Of a stretch of 38,509 bases of DNA, positions 24,003-33,133 are shown one piece after another. The first letter of the stretch is position 1, and each line of letters starts with the position of its first letter. The notes beneath the pieces were generated by a model. It saw only the letters and a program-made list of their open reading frames with translations, had not been told where the DNA came from and made no database searches. The stretch comes from Candidatus Methanoplasma sp. (lineage in GTDB: Archaea > Thermoplasmatota > Thermoplasmata > Methanomassiliicoccales > Methanomethylophilaceae). Made by a program: the position numbers and the translations under genes. Location of the stretch: positions 1 through 38,509 of the forward strand of contig JAITCQ010000010.1 of assembly GCA_031283015.1 (NCBI GenBank). Direction: 5' to 3'.

Positions 24003-27000
24003 TTGACAGCGGACAACAGATTCAGAAAACAGGCCTTGTCGGCGATGGTGGTCCTGGCATTGCTGATTACGGCGGCTACGGCATGTCTCGGAGCGCCGGT
24101 CTCGGACGCCGAACCAACGGAGCCAGCCCTGATGGTCAAGAACGGGGACGATAGCGGGAACGACTCCCTGCGCGATGTGATCGAGCACGCAAGCAACGGC
24201 GACGTCATAAGGTTCGACCCGAGCGTGACCGCTGTCACTTTGGAAAGCGGGATCTCATTCGGTCAGGAGAACATCACCATAGACGGCGGAAGCGGCGTGA
24301 CCATAACAAAAGATGCGGCAGACACCTTCCGCCTGCTTAACTGCACCGCGGCCGGAGGCACGCTGACGCTGAAGGGCCTCACCATCGAGAACGGATATGC
24401 CGTCGGCATCGGCGTCACCGGCAACGGCGGCGGGGTGCTGAGCACAGGCGATATCCTGTTGGAGAGCTGCGTGTTCCTGAATAACCGATCGGAATTGTTC
24501 GCCGGGGCGTGCGGCACGTACGGCAACATTGTCGCGGTCGGGTGCACGTTCACGGGCAACTCGACAGCCTTTGTCGGCGGTGGAGTATATGCGAACGGTA
24601 CGGTCACCCTGACCGGGTGCACGTTCACGGGCAACACTTCGGCGAACAACGGCGGCGGGGTATATTCGAACAGTACAGTCACTTTGACCGAATGCACATT
24701 TATCGACAATACGTCGGACGGAGACGGCAGCGGGGTGTACGCGACAGAGAACATCACTCTGGACGGATGCGGATTCCGGAACAACGTCTCCCCCGGCGGC
24801 ATCGCTTATTCCAGCGGTGGAAGCATCGCCGCCGACAACACCAGCTTCTTTGCGAACACGATCACCGGCAACGACAGAGGCATAGTGCGCGTATTGGGGA
24901 CCGCAACCCTGCGCCAATGCACGTTCACCGGCAATATGATGGCCGCATCCTCCGGATACAACGTACATGCGGGGTCCGTGTCGATCCAGAACTGCCTTAT
25001 GACGCAGGACGGCCTGACAGGTAACAGCAACCGGACGATCACCGGCAACAACAGGCTGGGCACCGGTCCGAACGACTACACCGCATGGTTCGGATCGAAC
25101 ACCCTAACATACAATTACATAATGCCTGTACCGGGCGCCGCGGGCGGCGCAGCGGTGATCTCCGGCCTTGAGAAGGATGCGGCAGGCGGCATCCGCGGGA
25201 GCGCGGGAGGGCCCTGCCTCTACGGGGCGGTCGACCTTACGGCTCAAAGCTGGATGGTCACTAACAGCAACGACGCCGGGGCAGGGTCGCTCCGAAGCTG
25301 TGTGTATATGGCGGAAAACTACGACACCGCTCCCCTGCCCGATCTGCGCGTGGTGTATTTTGACGCTGTCGACACCGTTTCCGGCACAAGTGCGTTCGAT
25401 ATCAAGATAAACAGCGAGATCAGTTTCTCTGAGAACATTTTGATCTACGGGAGATTGGACGGCATCAACAACCCCGAGATAACGGTGGACGCATTCTTGG
25501 CATGTCGCGTATTCTGGTATGACGGGACCGGGAATGCGTACTTCTACGGCATGAATATCAATAACGGGTATGATCAAAGATTCTCCTACGGCGGCGGAGT
25601 GTATGCGTACTCAAGCGAGTCCGCGATCACTCTGAAGGACTGCGCGCTCATGGGCAACACCGCAAGCTACGGCGGCGGGGTGTTATCGAACGGCAACATC
25701 ATCTTGGTTGGGTGCAAATTCATAGGCAACGTCGCAAACTACGGCGGCGGGGTGTACTTAGCGCAAGACATCACCCTGGACGGCTGTACATTCATCCGTA
25801 ACACAGCGACAGACCACGGCGGCGGGATGTATACGTTCGGCAACGCGACCGTGACCGACAGCACGTTCATCGGGAATTACTCGGGCGACGGCGGCGGGAT
25901 GTATACGTTCGGCGAAGCGACCGTGACTGGCTGTACGTTCAGTGAGAACAGGACCTTCTACAACGGCGGCGGGATGTATTCAAGGGGCATTGCCGTCATT
26001 ACGGACTGCAGCTTTACCGACAACTTCGTATACAACAACGGCGGCGGGGTGTATGTGTCCAGATCATCCGTTGTTACACAGTGTGAGTTCATAGACAACA
26101 CAAGCAACAACGGCGGAGGGATGTATGCGATGAACGGTTCCACCATCACGGACTGCACGTTCATAGGCAACAGTTCGCGCTACGGCGGCGGGCTGGCGAC
26201 CGAGGAGGCCGTCCTGACCGGCTGTACGTTCATAGGCAACTCGGCAATCTCCCTCGGCGGCGGGGTGTATGTATTCTACAATGAATTGTTCTTCCCCCCG
26301 ACCGTGACCGTGACCTTGGAGGACTGCGTCTTCACCCGCAACTCGGCGGAGAAAGGCAGCGCCGTGTGCGCTTACGAATCCCTGTTCTTGATGATGATCG
26401 ACTGCACCGTGTCCGAGAACACAACCATCTTCTTGGAAAGCGGCGCCGTCGACTGCGCCGCAGAGACCTATCTCTTCCACTGCACGGTGACCAGCAACAA
26501 CGGCGCAGGCGCCTATGCAGGCGAGGGGATATCCGCATATCTTTACAACTGCATCGCCGCCGGCAATATCGAGCTTTCCGTGTTCATGCCTTTCCAGATA
26601 AAGGGGGAAGGCATATTCGACCTCTCGTTCGGGAACCTTGTGGAAGGAGAGAACATACCGGGCTCGTCGCCCGCGACGAAGGCTTCCTACAGACAGGTGT
26701 TCGGATTGAACGTCTTCGATCCCGAAACGGGCACGCACAAGGTCCTGAGCAACGGCATCGCAGCAGGCAAAGCAACGGCGGTCACCGCCGCCGTGCTATC
26801 GGCCACCGGCCTCAGTACAGAGCAGCGGGCCGATGCGCTCGCCGCACTTGCCAGCGATCAGACGGGCGCCGCGCGCCCGTCGTCCGTCACCTACGGCGCG
26901 GTGGAAGCTTCGGAGAACACGCTTGACAGCCTTATTGTCACAACGCAGCCGATGAAGACGGACTATTTCACCGGGAACACCATCGATCTGACGGGAACAA

Positions 27001-28055
27001 TGCTCAGCCTTACCTATTCTAACGGTGAGGAGGATGTAGACTATAACGAAGCGGGGGTGACCAACAGTTCCGCAAGCGTGAACATGAATGCAATAGGCAG
27101 CTATACGATCAGCTTCACATTCTTAGGGAGGACCACCCCCTCGGGATACGGGGCGAATATTGTCGTGATAGCTAAACCCACCACTTTGACAACGATCTCC
27201 GCGTCCCCGATGTCGCCTCAGCCCTACGGCACGGCCGTCACCGTCACGGCCACGGTATCTTCCGCATCCCTTGAGGTCCTGACCGGCACCGTCAGTTTCT
27301 TTGACGGGGGGGTCCTGTTGGGAACGGCGGCACTCGCAGACGGCACTGGGTCAATAATTCTCTCCAGCCTAACCGTCGGTACCCACTTATTATCGGCGGC
27401 GTACATCGGGAACGACAGCTTTGGTGGATCGGGGAGTTCAGTGATCAGCTACAGAATCAACGGCGGAGTTTCGGTACCAGCGCTCGCCATCGACGGCGGC
27501 AATGTCGTCAAGGTGTACGGCGACCCTGACTTCACCCTTACCGCAAGAGACGGCCCCGCGGGCGCTGCGGTATGGACAAGCAGCCACCCCGAACTTGTGA
27601 GCGTGGATCCGAACACTGGCGTGGTGACCATCAGAGGCGCGACCGGCGATACCGTTGTGAAAATAACCGCCTCAAAGTCCGGTTCCTCCGCATCGGTAAC
27701 GGTGACGGTGAACAAAAAACCAGTGACGGTAACGGCCGACAACAAAGAAAAGCGCGCCGGCGAAGACGATCCGCTCCTCACATATACGGTGGACCCGGAG
27801 CCTCTCGCCAGGGATGTGCTGACCGGCTCCCTCAGATACACTGGGAAGGACCCCGGAACATACGATATAGTCGAGGATATTTCATTTGATTTCGACCCCA
27901 ATTATGAAGTGACGTTCGTCAAAGGGACGATGACCATCCTCGACGGCGACCGGACGCCGTGGTTGTGGATAGCTATCATCTCAGCGGCGATATGCGTGCT
28001 GATCGCGGCGACCGCAATGCTGTATACTAGAGGGCACAAAGCGGGAAACAATTAA
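24003..28055 (+). CDS. Large adhesin-like surface protein with two beta-helix domains and Ig-like repeats
   Basis: A 1350-residue exported protein. The start is TTG 24003, 6 nt after GGGGAG. Residues about 10-38 form a signal peptide ending around CLGAPVSDA. Two beta-helix regions each begin with a marker (NGDDSGNDSLRDVI near 43 and NSNDAGAGSLRSC near 418). Each is followed by repeats of about 24 residues of the form CTFxGNxxxxxGGGVY, at least a dozen in all, like polymorphic outer-membrane proteins and archaeal adhesin-like proteins. From about 975 come Ig-like (Big) domains and an MBG-type domain (KPVTVTADNKEKRAGEDDP). A single C-terminal helix (about 1320-1342) and a basic tail YTRGHK anchor it. 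It probably mediates contact with host or neighbours. Confidence 0.92.
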   Translation: MTADNRFRKQALSAMVVLALLITAATACLGAPVSDAEPTEPALMVKNGDDSGNDSLRDVIEHASNGDVIRFDPSVTAVTLESGISFGQENITIDGGSGVTITKDAADTFRLLNCTAAGGTLTLKGLTIENGYAVGIGVTGNGGGVLSTGDILLESCVFLNNRSELFAGACGTYGNIVAVGCTFTGNSTAFVGGGVYANGTVTLTGCTFTGNTSANNGGGVYSNSTVTLTECTFIDNTSDGDGSGVYATENITLDGCGFRNNVSPGGIAYSSGGSIAADNTSFFANTITGNDRGIVRVLGTATLRQCTFTGNMMAASSGYNVHAGSVSIQNCLMTQDGLTGNSNRTITGNNRLGTGPNDYTAWFGSNTLTYNYIMPVPGAAGGAAVISGLEKDAAGGIRGSAGGPCLYGAVDLTAQSWMVTNSNDAGAGSLRSCVYMAENYDTAPLPDLRVVYFDAVDTVSGTSAFDIKINSEISFSENILIYGRLDGINNPEITVDAFLACRVFWYDGTGNAYFYGMNINNGYDQRFSYGGGVYAYSSESAITLKDCALMGNTASYGGGVLSNGNIILVGCKFIGNVANYGGGVYLAQDITLDGCTFIRNTATDHGGGMYTFGNATVTDSTFIGNYSGDGGGMYTFGEATVTGCTFSENRTFYNGGGMYSRGIAVITDCSFTDNFVYNNGGGVYVSRSSVVTQCEFIDNTSNNGGGMYAMNGSTITDCTFIGNSSRYGGGLATEEAVLTGCTFIGNSAISLGGGVYVFYNELFFPPTVTVTLEDCVFTRNSAEKGSAVCAYESLFLMMIDCTVSENTTIFLESGAVDCAAETYLFHCTVTSNNGAGAYAGEGISAYLYNCIAAGNIELSVFMPFQIKGEGIFDLSFGNLVEGENIPGSSPATKASYRQVFGLNVFDPETGTHKVLSNGIAAGKATAVTAAVLSATGLSTEQRADALAALASDQTGAARPSSVTYGAVEASENTLDSLIVTTQPMKTDYFTGNTIDLTGTMLSLTYSNGEEDVDYNEAGVTNSSASVNMNAIGSYTISFTFLGRTTPSGYGANIVVIAKPTTLTTISASPMSPQPYGTAVTVTATVSSASLEVLTGTVSFFDGGVLLGTAALADGTGSIILSSLTVGTHLLSAAYIGNDSFGGSGSSVISYRINGGVSVPALAIDGGNVVKVYGDPDFTLTARDGPAGAAVWTSSHPELVSVDPNTGVVTIRGATGDTVVKITASKSGSSASVTVTVNKKPVTVTADNKEKRAGEDDPLLTYTVDPEPLARDVLTGSLRYTGKDPGTYDIVEDISFDFDPNYEVTFVKGTMTILDGDRTPWLWIAIISAAICVLIAATAMLYTRGHKAGNN
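25585..26275 (+). repeat. Tandem coding repeats of about 70-76 bp in the adhesin
   Basis: The segment GGCGGCGGGRTGTAT and close variants recur at about 25591, 25672, 25743, 25819, 25889, 25965, 26040, 26113, 26185 and 26258. Two neighbouring units (25819 and 25889) are almost identical over some 20 nt and similar beyond, suggesting recent duplication or conversion. A looser earlier series lies at about 24570-24740. Confidence 0.75.
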
Positions 28056-28067
28056 AAACGATCTTCA

Positions 28068-28099
28068 GGGCCTAAACGGCCCCGGTCTTTACTTTTTTT
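28068..28099 (+). terminator. Hairpin and T-run after the adhesin gene
   Basis: GGGCC (28068-28072), loop TAAAC, GGCCC (28078-28082), then TTTAC and seven T residues (28093-28099). It follows the adhesin TAA by 13 nt and looks like a factor-independent terminator. Confidence 0.65.
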
Positions 28100-28249
28100 A
28101 AATCTTTAAGATTTTGGAACGACAACACCCGCTGAAACTCATTCAAGGACATTTTCTCTGAAAGGACAGAACCTGTAAGGGTATCTGCATTGCGCTGAAA
28201 GAGTATGCGGTACCTTTATTTGCGGGGGGCCACATCCGGCGGGTCCGCA

Positions 28250-29005
28250 TCACTTCTTTATTCCCAAGTAGATGTTCACTGCGCCCATGGACCTGACGAA
28301 ATGTTGTGCCTCGAAGAACCCCGCTTCGATGAACTTGTCCGTCATCTCCTTCCCTTTGGGGAATCCCTGTATGGATGATACGAGCCACTCGTATGCCGGA
28401 TATTTTCCGTCGATAGGCTTTCCCTTGTCGTACCTCCTTCCAAGCCAGTAAACTCTGTGTTTCATATAAAGCTCGTAGAAATATCTGACCATGCGGTTGT
28501 CGGGCTTCGACAGCTCCGCCACCACCGCCCTTCCCCCGGGTCTCAGGACCCTGTGCATCTCGGCGATCGCTTTCTGGATGTCGGTCACATTGCGGAGCAT
28601 GTAGCCTGAGGTCACGATATCAAAGGAGTCGTCCTCGAACCTCAGCGACAAGGCGTCCCCCGTCTCGAATATAACAGGCACGGGAAGATCCATCTTCTCC
28701 ATCTTCATCGCGGCGTATTCCAGCATCTTCGGGGTGATGTCCACTCCAAAGACCTCGCCGTCCTTTCCCGCGTTCTCCGAAAGGAGGAACGCTATCTCTC
28801 CGGTCCCGGTCCCGATGTCGAGGCATTTTTTTGCCTTCATGTCGCCGGCCTTCTTCATCATGAATCTGTGCCATCCCTGGATCATGCCCATCGACATCAG
28901 GTCGTTCATCTCGTCATAATAGGATGCGATCTCTGTGAACACTTCCTTCACATACTCTTCCTTGCCCTCGAACTGGGTGCCGTTCGGTTTGCTCTCTTCG
29001 TTCAT
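28250..29005 (-). CDS. UbiE/MenG-type quinone C-methyltransferase
   Basis: 251 residues of a class I SAM-dependent methyltransferase. The SAM motif is CLDIGTGTGEIAF, then FGVDITPKMLE. The UbiE/MenG signatures MLRNVTDIQKAIAEMHRVLRPGG and VVAELSKPD are clear, and the C-terminal QGFPKG...FIEAGF pattern fits. The family methylates a prenylated quinol ring at the membrane surface. ATG 29005 is chosen although the frame is open farther upstream, because it overlaps the menA-like stop (TGATG) and restores the family length. Its partner is the upstream prenyltransferase. The substrate ring is not known in this organism. Confidence 0.9.
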   Translation of the reverse strand: MNEESKPNGTQFEGKEEYVKEVFTEIASYYDEMNDLMSMGMIQGWHRFMMKKAGDMKAKKCLDIGTGTGEIAFLLSENAGKDGEVFGVDITPKMLEYAAMKMEKMDLPVPVIFETGDALSLRFEDDSFDIVTSGYMLRNVTDIQKAIAEMHRVLRPGGRAVVAELSKPDNRMVRYFYELYMKHRVYWLGRRYDKGKPIDGKYPAYEWLVSSIQGFPKGKEMTDKFIEAGFFEAQHFVRSMGAVNIYLGIKK

Positions 29006-29931
29006 CAGACCGCCCCCGTGAGGAGATGCTGACCTATTAAGTATCCTGCCGTAATAAGAAGCCCAAAGTGCCAATTCAGCCTGAACGACATCGGCACGAG
29101 CAGCCTGCTCTTCCTCTCGTCGGCGGGCGCGCCTTTTCCGTTCCTGAACAGCAGATACATGTCGGCGAGGGTCAGGAACGCAAGGCCGCAGGCCCACGGC
29201 AACGCTTGAAGCAAAATAAGTGCCAGGAGTATCGGGAACGCTATGCCGTTGAGCAGAAGGTACAGCCTCAGGCTCCCTTTGTATGAGAGGAGACTTGAGA
29301 GCGTCCTTACCCCCGCCCTCTTGTCTTCGTCGTAATCCCTTGTCTCATTCCCGCTGAGCACCGCGGTTATAAGGAACGCGTTGGGCAGCGACATCAGAAG
29401 CACCTCCCGCGATATCTCCACGGACATCACGTAGTATGTGCCCAAGGGGATCAGGACCCCCATCATGAAGAACACGCTGACAAGTCCCATTGCGTGATAT
29501 TTGTATGATATGCCCACAGTATACAATCCCGCGCTGGCGATGCCGAACGCTCCGAAGACCAATATCCCCCAGCCGATGTACCAAATGAACACTATGCCGC
29601 ATAGCGCCGTCACCCCGAGGCACGCCAGGCCGACCGCCAGCACCGACCTCGGCCTAAGGGTCCCGGTCACCAGCTCGGGGGATCTGGACCTGCTCTTTAA
29701 GGTGTCCGGCGTATCCGTTCCTTTGACATAGTCCCCGTAGGTGTTCAGAAGATTGGCCGCCGACTGCAGCAGACAGGCGCACACCATGACCATCAGGAAG
29801 ATCCCCCAGTTCATGTGCCCGTAATGATAGGCGGCCGCCCCTCCGATGAGGACGGGGACCACGGCGCCGTGCAGCGACCAAGGGCGGAACGCGTTGTACC
29901 ACCCGGACCTTACGGGTTTGACATCTTCCAT
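29005..29931 (-). CDS. MenA-like UbiA-family prenyltransferase
   Basis: A 308-residue membrane protein with about nine helices. The first Asp-rich motif is NLLNTYGDYVKGTDTPD; the second is NETRDYDEDKRAGVRTL, close to the MenA pattern. It should attach a polyprenyl chain to an aromatic acid such as dihydroxynaphthoate, in the cytoplasmic membrane. It precedes the menG-like gene with a one-base stop/start overlap, so the two act in one pathway. Other men genes are not in the window, so the product may be a menaquinone-like carrier or another prenylated aromatic. Confidence 0.88.
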   Translation of the reverse strand: MEDVKPVRSGWYNAFRPWSLHGAVVPVLIGGAAAYHYGHMNWGIFLMVMVCACLLQSAANLLNTYGDYVKGTDTPDTLKSRSRSPELVTGTLRPRSVLAVGLACLGVTALCGIVFIWYIGWGILVFGAFGIASAGLYTVGISYKYHAMGLVSVFFMMGVLIPLGTYYVMSVEISREVLLMSLPNAFLITAVLSGNETRDYDEDKRAGVRTLSSLLSYKGSLRLYLLLNGIAFPILLALILLQALPWACGLAFLTLADMYLLFRNGKGAPADERKSRLLVPMSFRLNWHFGLLITAGYLIGQHLLTGAV

Positions 29932-30042
29932 GAGAAATGGGGATTGCCTACTGAATTATTTAGGTTGTGCCCGGCGGTGGCTTTCTCGAATGATTCATTT
30001 TGAGTATCTTCAGGTTCATGCTGCCGTCTGAGCAATCCGGGT

Positions 30043-30897
30043 TCATTCGTCAAGCATCAACGGTTTCTTACGGGTTTTCAATCTGTCCATTTGCTCACGC
30101 TCGACCTGCGAAATGCTTTTGTCCGGTGTCGGCAGATCCTCCGGCATAACGCCGCCGACATGTTCGATGGCGGATCTGACCTCACGCCCCACGATGAAGT
30201 GGGCGTCGTTCGCCGCATCCTTATCCTGAATGTTTTCCCTTTTCAGTTTACTTTCCGTCTGCGATATGCGGAACAGGTTTGCGATAAGCTCTTCGCTCCC
30301 CATGAAATCAAGGATCTTCTCCCTGGCCGCAAGTCCTTTTCTGTCATGAATTTCATCTACTGTCATCCCGCCGTACAACCCGATGTACCCTGCGTTCTGA
30401 AACGCGGCGAACTCTTCGTTGCTGATCACTCCCGCGTTGCGCGCAGCCTCTGCCAGCATCTGATTCCATTGTTTTATGTCTCCGCGTATCACAAGACGTT
30501 TGCTGTCCTCGTCGAGCTGGTTGAAACGGTCCGCGATCTCCTGGCGGTATGTCTGGATGGCGAAATATGTCTGACCCAGAGCGATCACCTCTTTCCGCGG
30601 GTCGCCGTTCTGGACGATCAGATAGCAGGCGTATCTTGACAGTTCGTAATCTGTCATTTTTTTCTCGGCAGCGCCGGCTTTCACGATTTTCGTGACCTCA
30701 CGAAAATCGGCGTCAACGGCATGCCCGCTGTTCTTACCGGCGACCATAGCCCGCTTTATAACGTTGATAAAATTCTCCCATCTCAGATAGTCTAATGTTG
30801 GTGCGAGTTCTCTTGCGGACCAATATTCGCTACCGTCGGCACGGACGGTCTTCACATCTTCAAATCTCTTGTATTCCTTTGCCTTCAGATCGCTCAT
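30043..30897 (-). CDS. DinD-like DNA-damage-inducible protein
   Basis: About 284 residues matching the DinD family. The N-terminal part reads EYWSARELAPTLDYLRWENF, a BRO-N/antirepressor-like fold, followed by DYELSRYACYLIVQNGDPRK and ALGQTYFAIQTYRQE. In bacteria DinD is SOS-induced and reported to inhibit RecA filaments; in archaea its role is unclear. The start at ATG 30897 (MSDLKAKEY) is preferred over an upstream in-frame ATG because it matches the family N-terminus. It stands alone between menA and the radical SAM gene and is a likely acquisition from bacteria. Confidence 0.85.
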   Translation of the reverse strand: MSDLKAKEYKRFEDVKTVRADGSEYWSARELAPTLDYLRWENFINVIKRAMVAGKNSGHAVDADFREVTKIVKAGAAEKKMTDYELSRYACYLIVQNGDPRKEVIALGQTYFAIQTYRQEIADRFNQLDEDSKRLVIRGDIKQWNQMLAEAARNAGVISNEEFAAFQNAGYIGLYGGMTVDEIHDRKGLAAREKILDFMGSEELIANLFRISQTESKLKRENIQDKDAANDAHFIVGREVRSAIEHVGGVMPEDLPTPDKSISQVEREQMDRLKTRKKPLMLDE

Positions 30898-30936
30898 CCC
30901 TAAGCACCCTTCCGCTGGGTATATCACAAAACGCAT

Positions 30937-31153
30937 CTTTAACTCTGCGGTTCACCGGACTTTATCCTATAGTTAAGACAGCGGATACGGACCCGGTATT
31001 TCAGCGATTTTCCATCAGAGCATGGTCGCATTGGTCAAATAGGACGCCCCGTTACCGTGCTGCCGGTTTGACTGCCCGGCGGTTACGGGAAGGATACGTG
31101 AGGCGGAAGCCGGGACACGATTCAATTTATACGGTATCGGAGATACGAGAAGC
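30937..31153 (+). other. Intergenic stretch before the radical SAM gene
   Basis: About 220 nt without a gene or strong hairpin. A TATA box TTTATAC (31126-31132) lies about 22-28 nt upstream of the ATG at 31154 and suggests a leaderless transcript. Confidence 0.5.
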
Positions 31154-32074
31154 ATGGCGGCAGGCGAGATGCTCGGTTATGCCAAGTGGTGGCTGGGTTC
31201 CGTTTTCGGAAGCAAGGCGCCGTTGGTGAACACCCTCATAATACATTATGGATGCAACCTCAGATGCAGGCACTGCAGCATATACAGCAGCGGCGCCGAG
31301 GACGCGGGGAAGAACAAACTGTCGTACGGCGAGGTAGTTGACGATCTAAGGCTCCAGTTCGGGAAGGGCGCCAAGATAGCCTATTTCGAAGGCGGGGAGC
31401 CGACCGCATGGTCTGACGGCGGGAAGGACCTCGGTGACCTGATCAAGGCGGCGAAGGAGATCGGATACAAGAACATCGGATACACTACCAACGGCACGAA
31501 CGGGTTCTTCACCGGTTCGGATGTGATATCCGTAAGCCTGGACGGTCCGAAGGATATCAACGATCTGATCAGAGGAGAGGGCGTTTTCGACAAGCTCATG
31601 GAGACCATCTCGGATTCCGATTTCACAGGCTCCATCTATGCGAACATGGTCATCCAGAAGGACAACATGGATTACATAGAGGAAACGGCGAAAGCGGTCA
31701 TGGACAACAAAAAGCTGGCGGGCATCATATTCAATTTCATCACTCCCCCTCCTTACGAAATAGCTCTGACGCCGGAGGAGAAGAAAGCGGCTGTGGGGAA
31801 GATAAGAGAACTTAAGAAGAGCGGGTATCCCGTGCTGAACTCGAAACGCGGCCTTGAGCTTCTGACAGAAGAGGACTGGAGCAAGAAGTGCCCGTACCAC
31901 GTCACCGTCTTCATTATCCCGGACGGGTCGCACCACAACGGCTGCCCGATGCATGACACCCCGTCGTGCAAACAGTGCGGGTTCGCGGCGGTGAGGGAAT
32001 ATTACCTGATAAAAAGAGGGAACATATCGACGATCTCCGAAATGTCGTCCATATTCGCCATGTCAAAAAAGTGA
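31154..32074 (+). CDS. Radical SAM protein with C-terminal cysteine cluster
   Basis: 306 residues. The SAM-cleaving [4Fe-4S] motif is CNLRCRHC (Cys34, 38, 41). The following EGGEPTAW resembles the GGE motif, and SVSLDGPKD is the usual substrate-barrel strand. Four C-terminal cysteines (246, 264, 272, 275) are spaced like a twitch/SPASM-type auxiliary cluster. The enzyme should do 5-prime-deoxyadenosyl radical chemistry, possibly on a peptide or a cofactor precursor. Its 3-prime end overlaps the convergent UbiA-family gene by 12 nt. The substrate cannot be assigned; the prenyltransferase neighbours hint at quinone or tetrapyrrole chemistry. Confidence 0.85.
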   Translation: MAAGEMLGYAKWWLGSVFGSKAPLVNTLIIHYGCNLRCRHCSIYSSGAEDAGKNKLSYGEVVDDLRLQFGKGAKIAYFEGGEPTAWSDGGKDLGDLIKAAKEIGYKNIGYTTNGTNGFFTGSDVISVSLDGPKDINDLIRGEGVFDKLMETISDSDFTGSIYANMVIQKDNMDYIEETAKAVMDNKKLAGIIFNFITPPPYEIALTPEEKKAAVGKIRELKKSGYPVLNSKRGLELLTEEDWSKKCPYHVTVFIIPDGSHHNGCPMHDTPSCKQCGFAAVREYYLIKRGNISTISEMSSIFAMSKK

Positions 32075-33064
32075 CCCGATCTCGAAGACCTGTTTCACAA
32101 CGGCGGCGGCGATGAACAGTATCTCCATAAGGAACGCTGTGCCGAAGAAGAACGGCGGGATCCTCAGTGTCCAGTGTCCGCCCTTCTCGGTCATTATCTT
32201 CCATGCTTTCAGCGTCAGCGGAAGCGCCAAAAACAACAATATGTACGTGGGGCTGAGACACACCATCGCGGCGGCCAGGGAATAAGCGAACACTATCAGC
32301 ACCTTCGCCACCTTTACCGCGCCGTCAAGGCCGAGACGGACGGAGATGCTCTTCTCGCCGTTCGCAATATGCGCCTCCTGGCCAGACATCGAATCGGTAA
32401 GCCTCATCAGCCCCACGAGAGTTCCGACGATCGCCGCGAATACGAATATCTCCACGCTGAATACGCCTGTGAACGAAAGGGTCTCCCAGTCAAAGTCTAT
32501 CGTCGCGACGAAGAAGGAACAGAATACCAACATGAAGAACGACACCGCGACGTCAGCCTCGCCCAGACCTCTTGCGCCAAGGTCAAGGGGGGGCGCGGTG
32601 TAATAGTACGAGAGAAAGACCCCGGCCGCGCCGAACACCGCGACGATCCACCCGCCGTACATGATCACCGGAACGGACAGCACCGCGGCGGCGGCGAGGA
32701 GCGCGGCCATGATGACCTTGCCCTGCCTGTCCGTCACGAGGCCGTTGTCGAAGGGATTCCCCTCCCAGTATATCTTCCTCAGGACCTTCGAGTCCGTCGC
32801 TTTCATCATCTCCTCCTTCTCGCTGAACCTTATCCTGTCCACGCCCGACCTGTGGTCGAAGTAGTCGTTGGAGAAGTTGACGAACACCGCGAGCAGAAGA
32901 ACGACGAGGGGTATCAAGACCACCATGAACAGCTGCGGATGATAGAAGAGGAACGCGAACAGCGATCCGCAGACGGATGCCATGAAGAAAGGGAACGTGT
33001 AGCTGAATCTGAAGATCAAGTTCACTCGTCTTGCAAAAGAAATATCCCTTCCCGCCTGTTCCAT
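32063..33064 (-). CDS. UbiA-family prenyltransferase (second paralogue)
   Basis: About 333 residues with around nine membrane helices. The first motif is NFSNDYFDHRSGVDR, a good NDxxDxxxD. The second motif region, TDSMSGQEAHIANGEKSISVRLG, is degenerate compared with the MenA-like paralogue. UbiA enzymes prenylate quinone rings, lipids (digeranylgeranylglyceryl phosphate synthase) or heme. The usual short archaeal DGGGP synthase is about 280 residues, so this is longer. ATG 33064 (MEQAGRDISF) is chosen as the start; upstream codons look non-coding. It is divergent from the BASS transporter. Confidence 0.82.
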   Translation of the reverse strand: MEQAGRDISFARRVNLIFRFSYTFPFFMASVCGSLFAFLFYHPQLFMVVLIPLVVLLLAVFVNFSNDYFDHRSGVDRIRFSEKEEMMKATDSKVLRKIYWEGNPFDNGLVTDRQGKVIMAALLAAAAVLSVPVIMYGGWIVAVFGAAGVFLSYYYTAPPLDLGARGLGEADVAVSFFMLVFCSFFVATIDFDWETLSFTGVFSVEIFVFAAIVGTLVGLMRLTDSMSGQEAHIANGEKSISVRLGLDGAVKVAKVLIVFAYSLAAAMVCLSPTYILLFLALPLTLKAWKIMTEKGGHWTLRIPPFFFGTAFLMEILFIAAAVVKQVFEIGSLF

Positions 33065-33133
33065 GACCGTCCGACGGCGGAATCCGTATTTATCATTTGA
33101 CTCTATTCTCCGGCGCCCGGCGGCGGAAAGAAG

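Noticed and set aside
25585..26275. The regularly spaced GGCGGCGGG repeats as a CRISPR array
   Set aside because: They are in frame within one long gene, spacers encode the same beta-helix pattern, and no cas gene is near.
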